Part shown: positions 1 to 8,222 of the stretch, piece after piece
Position numbering within the stretch: the first letter of the stretch is position 1
Layout: each line of letters begins with the position of its first letter
Notes under the pieces: generated by a model
Told to the model about the DNA's origin: nothing
The model's input: the letters and a program-made list of their open reading frames with translations, nothing else
Database searches by the model: none
Position numbers and translations under genes: made by a program
NCBI GenBank assembly: GCA_944386805.1
Contig: CALXCO010000004.1
Coordinates: 29,872-93,871, forward strand
DNA from: an uncultured Clostridia bacterium
Lineage (GTDB): Bacteria > Bacillota > Clostridia > Oscillospirales > Ruminococcaceae
Reading direction: 5' to 3'
DNA length: 64,000 nt

Positions 1-1442
1 AAGATGATCGGCTTGCCAGTTCCGCGGACCGCTTTCCACAGCCGTTTCTGGGAGAGCGGCAGCTGGAGATCGACCTTATCGCCGGCATTGGCGCCATTGA
101 ACGCATCTCCCTCTTCCCCTTCCATCGAGGGATTCAGGCCGAGGAACATGACCACTGCGTCGGCACGTTTAGCTGCCAGAACAGCTTCACGGGTCAGGTC
201 TTCCATCCAGGGATTCGCCACCGCGTCGATAAACGGATGGCATCCTTTGGAATAGATGATCTCGCCGTCAAACGCCTCCTGCAATCCACGCAGGAAGGTG
301 GAATAGCGGGAAGGATAGCCGTTATAGTTGCCCAGCAGCACGCTGACATCGTCAGCGTTCGGTCCGATGACCGCCAGTTTCCGGACGTTCTTCAGCGGCA
401 GAATTCCGTCGTTTTTCAGCAGGACAATCGACTCTTCCGCCATTCTGCGGTTGATGGTCCGATGGGCTTCACATTCAATCACATCCAGCCCGATAGAGTC
501 GAACGGGCAGTCATCTGCAAACATTCCCAGCCGGAAACGTGCTTCAAACAGTTTGACACAGGCATTGGTGATCGTTTCTTCGGTAATCAGGCCTTCTTCA
601 ACCGCCTGTCCGAGTGAACGGAAGGCATTGCCGCAGTTGAGGATACAGCCGTTGTTGACTGCCAGTGCGGCACTCTCAGCCTGGGTAAAGGTGACATGAT
701 GGTGTTCGTTGATGTCGTTGATTGCGCCGCAGTCGGATACAACATAGCCGCGGTAATCCCACTCTTCCCGCAGAATCTTTTTCAGCAGTGTCTCACTTCC
801 ACAGCAGGGCTCACCGTTGACACGGTTGTATGCGCCCATTACAGCCGACGGGTCGGCATGTTCGATACAGTAACGGAATGCCCAAAGATAGGTATCATCC
901 ATTGTTTCGCGGTCAATTTCGACATTTGCCTCGTGGCGGGTGGACTCCGGACCGGAATGGACTGCAAAATGCTTGATGGTCGCATCCAGTTTGCGGTAGG
1001 TCGGGTCGTCGCCCTGAAGACCTTCAATAAATGCGCATCCCATTACGCCGGTCAGATAAGGGTCTTCGCCGTAGGTTTCATGTCCGCGTCCCCAGCGAGG
1101 GTCACGGAAGATATTGATATTGGGGCTCCAGTAGGTCAGTCCCTGATAGATACCGGTCGAACCAAACTGTTTATATCCGTTATATTTTGCGCGGGCCTCG
1201 GTCGAAATCGCGTCGGCTACACACCACAGCAAATCCGGGTCGAATGAGGCAGCCATTCCGATCGCCTGCGGGAAGACGGTTGCCGTCCCAGAACGGGCGA
1301 CGCCGTGCAGTCCCTCATTCCACCAGTTGTAGGCGGGAATATGCAGCTTTTCAATAGCCGGTGCGTCATACCGCAGCTGGCTGATCTTTTCTTCAAGGGT
1401 CATTTTTTTGACCAGTTCCACTGCCTGTTCATGAAAATTCAT
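1..1442 (-). CDS. GH3 beta-glycosidase (xylosidase/arabinosidase-like), 3' end cut by window
   Basis: The first 480 residues are present and the gene runs off the left edge. Glycoside hydrolase family 3 enzymes remove beta-linked sugars from the non-reducing end of plant oligosaccharides with retention. The reading contains IKHFAVHSGPE, and SDCGAI at the nucleophile position; this SDC form, rather than SDW, is usual in the beta-xylosidase/arabinofuranosidase branch. The start of the second alpha/beta domain (VVMFLGLNPSMEGE) is also visible. There is no signal peptide, so it is probably cytoplasmic and acts on imported oligosaccharides. The start (MNFHEQ) follows AAGGAAGG by about 12 bases. 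Substrate specificity (xylosidase, arabinosidase or glucosidase) cannot be settled from the sequence. Confidence 0.9.
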   Translation of the reverse strand, partial: MNFHEQAVELVKKMTLEEKISQLRYDAPAIEKLHIPAYNWWNEGLHGVARSGTATVFPQAIGMAASFDPDLLWCVADAISTEARAKYNGYKQFGSTGIYQGLTYWSPNINIFRDPRWGRGHETYGEDPYLTGVMGCAFIEGLQGDDPTYRKLDATIKHFAVHSGPESTRHEANVEIDRETMDDTYLWAFRYCIEHADPSAVMGAYNRVNGEPCCGSETLLKKILREEWDYRGYVVSDCGAINDINEHHHVTFTQAESAALAVNNGCILNCGNAFRSLGQAVEEGLITEETITNACVKLFEARFRLGMFADDCPFDSIGLDVIECEAHRTINRRMAEESIVLLKNDGILPLKNVRKLAVIGPNADDVSVLLGNYNGYPSRYSTFLRGLQEAFDGEIIYSKGCHPFIDAVANPWMEDLTREAVLAAKRADAVVMFLGLNPSMEGEEGDAFNGANAGDKVDLQLPLSQKRLWKAVRGTGKPII

Positions 1443-1488
1443 ACTGGAGTACACCTTCCTTTTGGTTAAGAATCGGTTTGTTTATTTC

Positions 1489-1558
1489 ATGATAGCATGC
1501 CTGTCCGGAAAAATCCAGTCCCCTGACCGAAAAATATTTAGGAGCGTGTTCGTGCACA
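1489..1558 (-). promoter_or_regulatory. Promoter of GH3 gene with upstream 13-bp operator-like motif
   Basis: On the minus strand a TATCAT -10 box (1489-1494) lies downstream of GACTGGATTTTT. About 52 bp further upstream is GTGCACGAACAC (plus strand GTGTTCGTGCACA, 1546-1558). The same three parts precede the isomerase gene at 9.7 kb. The -35 region matches the consensus poorly, which fits an activated promoter. The motif resembles AraR-like half-palindromes; the regulator is inferred, not known. Confidence 0.5.
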
Positions 1559-1660
1559 TTGACGAAAACTATTTTCCCAAGAATGGCAAAAGAGCCGGTC
1601 CCAATCAATGGAACCGGTTCCTGCCACATAATCGATGACGATCCACAACTTAACCTTTCA

Positions 1661-3976
1661 TCAAACTCGAACAACCCTTGCCGCCATAACAGTGATGTCA
1701 TCCCCTCTTCCGCGTTCATTGCGTTTGGAGAGGTTGGCGAGCCGTTCTGCAATCTTCTGAACCGGTTCATTCGCCGCCAGTGCCAGCTCCTCTTTCATCC
1801 AGTCGGGTGCAATCGACAGCGCGCCGTCGCTCATCATCACAATCAGGTCTCCTTCCCGCAGCCGAACGGTTCTGCGCTCGTAATGGATTCCCTGCAAAAT
1901 CCCGGCAGGCAGTGAACTGCCGCTGATTTCAGCGACCCGTCCCTCACGGCAGAGGAAGGACGAAACGGCTCCGGCCTTTAAAAACTCCATTTTTCCGGTA
2001 TACAAATCAATACAGCCGATATCCAGCGTTGCGAGAGTTTCTTCGCCAGTACGGATCAGCAGTGAGGAGTTAATCAGCTTGAGCGCCGCATCAAAGCCGA
2101 ATCCCGCCTTAATGAGCCGCAATACAAAACTGACCGTCATAATCGAATCGACCGCCGCTCTGCCGCCGGTCCCCATACCATCACTCAAAATCAGGTGAAA
2201 AAATCCTTTGCCATCCGAGAAGGTATCGCAGCAGTCGCCGGAAATCTTGCCATCCCGTGCACAGATCTGGGCACTGCCGTATTCGACCTTAAGCCGGGCC
2301 TGTTCATAGAAGGTTGTCCGGGTGGTATCGTCCGACGATACCACACTCGGCCCATCCAGCGGACGCTGGGTCAGGCTGCCCAGTTCCCCACAGAGAAAGT
2401 CACTCTCCGGACGCAGCGGCTTTTCGGTATAAATTTCAATCCGCATCCGGTCATACCGGTCGATGATACAGTACACCTCTTCCGGTTCCTCCCCCATCTC
2501 CCGCAGCATCGCGGCAATCCGGTCAGAGGTATCGGTATCAATCGATGCAATCTCCCGCAGCTCGCCGGAAAATTCAGCCAGCATGTCCGAAAGGCCTTCA
2601 AACTGTTCAGCGGCAACCTGTTTTGCCTGCGCGACTTTACGGCGTGCAGCTTCACGGGAGATAAACTGCGCGTACAGGTTATTGATTGCAGCGGTCAGGT
2701 CGGCCGTTTTGGGGCAGCGCTCCAAGAAATAGGCCGGCAGGTCATCCGGTGTGACACCTCCTTTGGCCTTGAGCAGTGGGGTCAGTTTGGCAAATGCGTC
2801 ATTGGTCTGGCTGCACGCAGTATCCCAGCAGAACAGTTTCAGCCCGCATTTCCGGCAGACCTTGTCCGAAGCGCCGGTATACACGTTATCAATCGAGCAG
2901 ACACCTGTGTTATACAGCTTTTCAGAGACTGCCTCGACGGTTTTTTCCAGATCAAGCAGGGTCCCTGCGCTGAAACGCAGCCGTGCAGCCGTTCTGCCGG
3001 CGTCAGCAAAGGCAATCGGACGCCCGCGGCGGATTGCCGGAACCTTCTGGCGGAGCCTGTCCGGCAGAATCAGAAAAATCCCGCATCCGACCAGCAAGTC
3101 CAGCATCCAGAGCAGTGACGCCGAAGAAACCCCGGTCACCATCGACGCAGCCAATGCCGCACCTGCAAAGAACATGGTCTGCCGTATCCGTCCAAGCCCG
3201 GCGAACAACCCCGCCCAATAGCCGCAGGCGGTATAAATCCCGCCGGTCAGCATATTGGCCGGGACCGCAAACGCCATCGCCGCAGTACAGCAGATGCCGG
3301 TTTCAGCGGCACTCTGGGCATTACGGCGTTCTCCTGCCAGCAGGATTGCGACACAGGCGATAATCCGTCCGGGAGAAAAGATGTAAATTTCCATTCCGGT
3401 CAGTCCCATCAATACCGCCAGCGCCAGCAGTAAGATACTGGTGCGCTGAATCATCCCGGCTTCGCTCAAACGCCTTCCAGACAATAAAAACCGTGACCCG
3501 AAAAAGGCAAAATACGTCGCGCCACCGGTCAGCACCGCTTCCGCCATACCAAAAATCCATTCTCCGGTTCCCGCAGAAACCAGACTGCACCGAATCCCTG
3601 CAATCAGTCCGCCGAGTATCATTGCACAGGCAGACAGAAAAATCGGGCTGCTGCGCAGACGGGGAATCCCGTCGGTCAGCAGCTTGACCCCAAGCGTGCA
3701 GGCCAGCACTGCCAGACAGCTGAGATTGTCGGCAAAGACACCATGGATGCTGTAGCCGATCACCGCTCCTGCCAGCGAAGCGAGTGCACAGCTTCCCGGC
3801 AATGCCATCGGCAGTGCCATCCCAAGCGGCCGCATTCCACCCGGCAGCGTCAGCATTGCCGCGAGCAGTCCCGCCGGGAATGAGATCAGCACTGCCCGCA
3901 GTTCACGTCCTTCCCTGGAGCGGTTCCACAGCTGTTTCCACCCCTTTGCCGTTTCGGCAAGCCCCACTTTTAACAT
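1661..3976 (-). CDS. spoIIE: Stage II sporulation protein E, PP2C-type phosphatase
   Basis: SpoIIE dephosphorylates SpoIIAA-P in the forespore and so releases sigma F; it also works at the polar septum with FtsZ. The 771-residue reading has about ten hydrophobic segments in its first ~300 residues, a cysteine-containing middle region (CRKCGLKLFCWDTAC) and a C-terminal PP2C domain with LILSDGMGTGGRA, matching the family architecture (about 820 residues in Bacillus). The start MLKVGLAETAKGW has AGGAAAGGA upstream; a start at 4045 (MKKTTAIQ) is open but has no clear ribosome site. The gene diverges from the MATE gene on the right and marks the organism as spore-forming. Confidence 0.95.
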   Translation of the reverse strand: MLKVGLAETAKGWKQLWNRSREGRELRAVLISFPAGLLAAMLTLPGGMRPLGMALPMALPGSCALASLAGAVIGYSIHGVFADNLSCLAVLACTLGVKLLTDGIPRLRSSPIFLSACAMILGGLIAGIRCSLVSAGTGEWIFGMAEAVLTGGATYFAFFGSRFLLSGRRLSEAGMIQRTSILLLALAVLMGLTGMEIYIFSPGRIIACVAILLAGERRNAQSAAETGICCTAAMAFAVPANMLTGGIYTACGYWAGLFAGLGRIRQTMFFAGAALAASMVTGVSSASLLWMLDLLVGCGIFLILPDRLRQKVPAIRRGRPIAFADAGRTAARLRFSAGTLLDLEKTVEAVSEKLYNTGVCSIDNVYTGASDKVCRKCGLKLFCWDTACSQTNDAFAKLTPLLKAKGGVTPDDLPAYFLERCPKTADLTAAINNLYAQFISREAARRKVAQAKQVAAEQFEGLSDMLAEFSGELREIASIDTDTSDRIAAMLREMGEEPEEVYCIIDRYDRMRIEIYTEKPLRPESDFLCGELGSLTQRPLDGPSVVSSDDTTRTTFYEQARLKVEYGSAQICARDGKISGDCCDTFSDGKGFFHLILSDGMGTGGRAAVDSIMTVSFVLRLIKAGFGFDAALKLINSSLLIRTGEETLATLDIGCIDLYTGKMEFLKAGAVSSFLCREGRVAEISGSSLPAGILQGIHYERRTVRLREGDLIVMMSDGALSIAPDWMKEELALAANEPVQKIAERLANLSKRNERGRGDDITVMAARVVRV

Positions 3977-4293
3977 CGTTGACCATTCCTTTCCTGCGCA
4001 GGGACATTTTGTCCGCAGCGCCTGTATTGCTGTCGTTTTCTTCATACTATCACAGCGCCGTTGCAAAACCGGTCGGACTGCCGATGCAGGTTCCCGGCGA
4101 ATCGGGCGGCAAAGGATGGTTCTCTGAAGGATTGTGGGAGGGAATGTGCGGATGAGGAGATTTTTGACGGGAAATAATTTCATTCTGTGCCATATGGCAT
4201 ACCACAATGAAACAAAAGATGGTATGCTGAACATAAAATGGGAAGGGATGGCCTGTTTGCGGTACCGTTCCCTTACGAAAGGATGCTGACAAT

Positions 4294-5670
4294 ATGGCAG
4301 GTTCAACCACAGCCGGTGATATGACCCGCGGCAATCCAACAAAACTTCTGATTCAGTTCGCAATCCCGATGATGATCGGCGGGATTTTCCAGCTGATGTA
4401 CAACATGGTAGATACGATTGTACTAGGACGTTTTGTAGGAGCAGGTGCGCTCGCCTCCATCGGAGCGACCAGCTCTACAACCGGATGTTTTCTTTTTCTG
4501 TCGACCGGAATGACCGGCGGTATCTCGATTGTTGTCTCCCAGCTGATCGGCGCGGGAGAAGCTAAACGGGTACGACGGGCATCGGCAAACGCATTACTGC
4601 TGACCATCTTTTTTGGCGTGGCAGTCGGGCTGATTGCCTTTGTCGGAGCAAGGCCGCTGATGCAGCTGCTGGGAACGCCGGCAGACATCATCGACGGTGC
4701 CGTCACCTATATCCGGATTACCTGCGGACTGATTATCGTGCAGGTGGCCTATAATGCCATTGCATCGGTGCTTAAGGCGATCGGCGACTCTAAGACGCCG
4801 CTGTATTTTCTGATTTTATGTTCCTTTTTAAATATCGTGCTGGACCTGTTTTTCGTACTGGCACTGGAGATGGCTGTCGCAGGCGTGGCATGGGCAACGA
4901 TCATTTCCCAGGGAATCGCTGCCGCGCTGTCTTTTGTCTATATGCGCCGCAAATACGCGATTCTGCGCTTTAGCCGGCAGGAAATGGCACTGGATAAAAA
5001 AATTATGGGAGATTATCTGCGGTACGGCCTGCCGATGGGCGCCACCAGCTGTCTGCTGTCGGTCGGGATGCTGGTCATCACCAGCGTCATCAATTCGTTT
5101 GGTTCATCGGTCGTCGCAGCCTATACCGTCGGAAGCAAGGTCGAAAATATCGCTGTTTTGCTGTTTAACCAGTTTGCACTCTCCTTTTCTGTCTATGCCG
5201 GGCAGAATTTCGGCGCCGGATACAAAGACAGGATTTATTCCGGAATACGGCAGGCGATGCGGCTGGTTGTGATTCTGTCGATCATTGCGGCGGCACTGAT
5301 GCTGTTGTTTGGAAAGTATGTCTCCATGCTGTTTATCGACGGAAGTGAAACAGAAATCCTGTCGATCAGCGGCTGGATGATTCGAATTGAAGCCTGTTTT
5401 TATCCGGCACTGGGGCTGATCTGGGTGTTTAACTCGGCACTGCGCGGACTGGGACAGGTCAATGTCACAATTTTTTCGTCCATTGTCGAACTGCTTTCCA
5501 AGATTCTGATCTCGGTGCTGCTCTCCAGAGAACTGGGTCCGGTCGGCATCTGGTTTGCGGCTCCAATCGGCTGGGTTTTAGGCGGGATTGTTTCGGGGGT
5601 AGCTTTTTACTGCGGACGCTGGGAAAAGCGCCTGCCGCCTCCCAGAGCGGCGGAAAACGTGGAATGTTAA
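4294..5670 (+). CDS. MATE family efflux transporter
   Basis: This 458-residue protein has twelve predicted membrane segments in two homologous halves, with the MATE features IPMMIGGIFQLMYNMVDTIVLGRFVG near the N terminus and a second FNSALRGLGQ-type repeat near residue 390. MATE proteins export organic cations, drugs or metabolites using Na+ or H+ gradients. The start follows AAAGGA by 10 bases. It diverges from spoIIE, with about 320 bases between the two starts. The substrate cannot be predicted. Confidence 0.93.
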   Translation: MAGSTTAGDMTRGNPTKLLIQFAIPMMIGGIFQLMYNMVDTIVLGRFVGAGALASIGATSSTTGCFLFLSTGMTGGISIVVSQLIGAGEAKRVRRASANALLLTIFFGVAVGLIAFVGARPLMQLLGTPADIIDGAVTYIRITCGLIIVQVAYNAIASVLKAIGDSKTPLYFLILCSFLNIVLDLFFVLALEMAVAGVAWATIISQGIAAALSFVYMRRKYAILRFSRQEMALDKKIMGDYLRYGLPMGATSCLLSVGMLVITSVINSFGSSVVAAYTVGSKVENIAVLLFNQFALSFSVYAGQNFGAGYKDRIYSGIRQAMRLVVILSIIAAALMLLFGKYVSMLFIDGSETEILSISGWMIRIEACFYPALGLIWVFNSALRGLGQVNVTIFSSIVELLSKILISVLLSRELGPVGIWFAAPIGWVLGGIVSGVAFYCGRWEKRLPPPRAAENVEC

Positions 5671-5678
5671 CGCAATCA

Positions 5679-5707
5679 TTGACAATCCGGTAAAAATCCG
5701 ATAAAAT
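5679..5707 (+). promoter_or_regulatory. SigA-type promoter for the PhoU-like gene
   Basis: TTGACA (5679-5684), a 17-bp spacer and TAAAAT (5702-5707) lie 65 bp before the TTG start of the next gene. Confidence 0.7.
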
Positions 5708-5772
5708 AAAAGTGAGATTTGCGAAAAATACATGGCAGCTTCAATTAAACAGCTGTGACTGGAGGGATTCGC

Positions 5773-6489
5773 TTGGATTTTTCAGGCTTTTTGCGGCATA
5801 CCGGCAAACGCTTTTTCTTCTCTTCTGAAAAAACTACAAAACCTGCTTCCGCTTCCGACTGGGAAAATCTGGCGGCTTCCGATGCACTCGCTATGGGGCT
5901 GAAAGAGGTTGTCAGCCTGGGACGAAAGGCTTATGATGTATTTGAACGGGCCGGTCGAGTCCTCTTTTCGGACGAGACTTCCCTGCTGGAACAAATCCGG
6001 CAGGAACAGCACCGTTTTACCGAAGCGGCTGTCCAGCTGGTCAGCCAATTAGACCAACTGCGTTCGCTCGATCTGACCAGCAAGGAACTGCGTCAGATTG
6101 CCGAACTGCTCTGGGTAACCGCACAGATTCGCCGGATTGGGTTATATGCAGGAGACGTGGCGGCGTCGGTCGAAGAACTGGGCGACAAAAAACTGTCCGC
6201 AGAAGGTGAAAAAGAACTCGAACAATACTTCCAGACAACCTTGCAGATGCTGGACAAAGCGCTTTCGATTTATGAAGGACGCTGTTTTGACCAGTTGCGT
6301 CTGTTGCAGCAGCTGGAGGAACAGGCAGAAGAACAGCAGATGGTGCTGACAGACGGTTATTTTCAGCGGATGGCAGATGAATGTTATGAACCGGGAACGG
6401 TATTTCCCAGTGTTGCGGCAGATTGTGCACGGTGCTGTGAACTGGCGGGAGAAATCGCCTGTGTGATTACCGGACGTGACAGATTATAA
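5773..6489 (+). CDS. PhoU-domain-like helical protein
   Basis: The 238-residue product is almost all helix. Its pattern ALAMGLKEVVSLGRKAYDVFERAGR, then E..RFTEAAVQLVSQLDQL, then ELRQIAELLWVTAQIRRIGLYAGDVA, matches the PhoU-like repeats at the C terminus of Na+/phosphate cotransporter-family proteins. Here no transporter domain or phosphate genes are attached. The start is TTG (5773), 6 bases after GGAGGG; the in-frame GTG at 5755 lies before this ribosome site. PhoU proteins regulate phosphate uptake; a similar role here is inference. A strong terminator follows. Confidence 0.65.
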   Translation: MDFSGFLRHTGKRFFFSSEKTTKPASASDWENLAASDALAMGLKEVVSLGRKAYDVFERAGRVLFSDETSLLEQIRQEQHRFTEAAVQLVSQLDQLRSLDLTSKELRQIAELLWVTAQIRRIGLYAGDVAASVEELGDKKLSAEGEKELEQYFQTTLQMLDKALSIYEGRCFDQLRLLQQLEEQAEEQQMVLTDGYFQRMADECYEPGTVFPSVAADCARCCELAGEIACVITGRDRL

Positions 6490-6493
6490 ATAA

Positions 6494-6530
6494 ACCGGTC
6501 GGATTTTTATAGCATCCGGCCGGTATTTTT
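6494..6530 (+). terminator. Rho-independent terminator
   Basis: ACCGGTCGGAT pairs with ATCCGGCCGGT across a 9-base loop and is followed by a T run; it ends the PhoU-like transcript. Confidence 0.85.
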
Positions 6531-6688
6531 CTGCATATGTATACAGGTTTCGAAACAGCATGAATCCTTTTCCGATTGCATTTTCATTTTTTCGACCCGG
6601 CATATACTCAAAAGATAGGATAATATGAACAGAAATAATAATAATGTTTTATGAATTATAGTTGGAAACCCGAATTTGCTGAAAGCTA

Positions 6689-6717
6689 TTGCGGGGAATT
6701 AAAAAAGGTTTTATAAT
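6689..6717 (+). promoter_or_regulatory. Promoter of the riboswitch-folT unit
   Basis: TTGCGG and TATAAT are 17 bp apart. The expected start point, about 6724, lies just before the riboswitch. Confidence 0.65.
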
Positions 6718-6730
6718 GAGAGTGTCATAT

Positions 6731-6836
6731 GCAGAGTAGGATGGTAAGCGCTAAGTGCCTGCGGAACGGGGAGTTGTCGGCAGGACGAAAAGCGGTATAC
6801 ACAACCGCTTGTGGTTTACCCTCCGCATCCCGCTGC
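6731..6836 (+). ncRNA. Tetrahydrofolate (THF) riboswitch
   Basis: The segment has the THF aptamer layout: a closing GCAG/CTGC stem, AGAGTAGGATGGTAAGCG, the conserved CTAAGTG, an inner hairpin (GCCTGC with GCAGG), ACGA, an AAGCGG/CCGCTT hairpin, GGTTTACC and the CCGCATCC 3' element. It lies directly upstream of folT, a typical location for this riboswitch. It senses reduced folates and lowers expression of the folate importer. Confidence 0.9.
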
Positions 6837-6884
6837 AATGAATTTTGAGGCAGGCAGCTTTGCCCTCCACCCCGAATTTCATTG
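6836..6884 (+). promoter_or_regulatory. Long imperfect hairpin between aptamer and folT ribosome site
   Basis: CAATGAATTTTGAGG (6836-6850) can pair with CCCCGAATTTCATTG (6870-6884), with a nested GGCA/TGCC stem. No T run follows, so it is not an ordinary terminator. It shares its first base with the aptamer closing stem and ends about 15 bases before the ribosome site. It may be part of the expression platform; this is inference. Confidence 0.45.
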
Positions 6885-6913
6885 AAGCAAATTTATGGAA
6901 GGAGGAGCTGCTT

Positions 6914-7534
6914 ATGTCTGTTCGTGGTATTTTTCATTTTATCTGGCGGAAAACCGTTGCGGTTTTTGCTGACTATCCAAAGGTCTTCACCGGCCTGCCG
7001 GATAACCTGCGTGCGTCATCAGCCGAACTGTGGAATGTCCGGTCGCTGTGCGGGATGGCACTGATGCTGGCGCTTGGGGTTATCGTCGACCAGTTTTCCT
7101 TCTATGTCGGGCCGATCAAGATTGGCGTCGGGTCAATCATCTCGGCGATGCTGGGATGTTTTTACGGACCTGTAGCCGGTGGGTTTGCGGCAGGCGTAGG
7201 CGATCTGGTCAAATATCTGGTACGGCCGACCGGAGCGTTTTTCTTTGGATATACCCTCAACGCGATGCTTGGCGGTATGTTTTACGGCCTGTTTCTGTAC
7301 AAGGCAAAAGCAACGCTGCCGCGGGTGGTTTCCGCCAAACTGCTGATCAACATTGTGGTCAACGGTCTTTTGGGCACATTATGGTATTCCATGCTGTATG
7401 GCAAGGGCTTTAACGCAATTTTTGGCGTCCGGATGCTTGCCAATGTTGGCAAGGTACCGGTTGAATCGATCGTACTGCTGATTGTACTGCCGGCAGTCAT
7501 CGCCGTGCTGCGCCGGGCAAAGGTGCGGCTGTAA
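6914..7534 (+). CDS. folT: Folate ECF transporter substrate-binding subunit
   Basis: This 206-residue integral membrane protein of the ECF S-component type has about six membrane segments. Its motif GPIKIGVGSIISAMLGCFYGPVAGGFAAGVGDLVKYLVRPTG-type stretch is typical of the folate-family S component. It binds folate and works with a shared EcfA/EcfA'/EcfT energizing module encoded elsewhere. The start MSVRGIF follows GGAAGGAGGAGC; an earlier in-frame ATG at 6845 lies inside the leader hairpin. The THF riboswitch upstream independently supports folate as the substrate. Confidence 0.93.
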   Translation: MSVRGIFHFIWRKTVAVFADYPKVFTGLPDNLRASSAELWNVRSLCGMALMLALGVIVDQFSFYVGPIKIGVGSIISAMLGCFYGPVAGGFAAGVGDLVKYLVRPTGAFFFGYTLNAMLGGMFYGLFLYKAKATLPRVVSAKLLINIVVNGLLGTLWYSMLYGKGFNAIFGVRMLANVGKVPVESIVLLIVLPAVIAVLRRAKVRL

Positions 7535-7582
7535 ACCTGTGCCGCAAAAACCGCCGAACAGGAAAAAGAAAGGAATCCCCTT

Positions 7583-8086
7583 ATGAACGTCATTTTGATT
7601 GGGATGCCGGGATGCGGCAAAAGCACCATCGGCGTCGTTCTTGCCAAAACACTGGGTTATTCATTTACTGATGGCGATCTGCTGATTCAGAACCAGACCG
7701 GAAAACGTCTGCAACAGATTATTGATTATGATGGACTGGACGAGTTTTACCGGATTGAAAATGAGGTCCTTTCGGGGATCATCTGTGACCGGACGGTCGT
7801 TGCTCCCGGCGGAAGCGCCGTATATTATCCTGAGGCGATGGCACACCTGAAAGAGCTCGGAGCGGTCGTTTACATCCAGCTTTCCTGCGATCATGTCAAA
7901 GAACGTCTCGGCAACCTGGCAACCCGCGGTGTCTGCGGTGCAAAAGATAAAACCGTCGAACAGCTTTATGACGAACGGGTTCCGCTCTATGAAAAGTATG
8001 CCGATTTCATTGTCAACTGTGACAACGGCTCGATTGCAGAGAATGCGGAAAAGATTGCACATCAGCTTTCGCTCGCTCTTCTGTAA
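7583..8086 (+). CDS. aroK: Shikimate kinase
   Basis: The 167-residue P-loop kinase phosphorylates shikimate at O3 in chorismate synthesis. It shows the Walker A motif GMPGCGKST (residues 7-15), DGD for shikimate binding, F.RIENEVL with the conserved arginine, a lid arginine in NLATRG and ERVPLYEKYAD near the C terminus. The usual GGG substrate loop reads GGS, a small deviation. It is 48 bp downstream of folT with its own AAAGGAA ribosome site, so the two may be co-transcribed; both serve the chorismate/folate area. Confidence 0.88.
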   Translation: MNVILIGMPGCGKSTIGVVLAKTLGYSFTDGDLLIQNQTGKRLQQIIDYDGLDEFYRIENEVLSGIICDRTVVAPGGSAVYYPEAMAHLKELGAVVYIQLSCDHVKERLGNLATRGVCGAKDKTVEQLYDERVPLYEKYADFIVNCDNGSIAENAEKIAHQLSLALL

Positions 8087-8106
8087 AATTCATACATCCG
8101 ATACAT

Positions 8107-8135
8107 ACGCACGGACTGCCGGTCCGTGCGTTTTT
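8107..8135 (+). terminator. Rho-independent terminator after shikimate kinase
   Basis: A perfect 10-bp stem, ACGCACGGAC/GTCCGTGCGT, with a 5-base loop and T5. Confidence 0.88.
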
Positions 8136-8222
8136 CTGTGCACAAAACAGGTCCCCTGTCATGGCCGGACGGCCACAGCAGGAGACCTGTTGTCATATCT
8201 TATTCAGTTATGGATACTGCGA

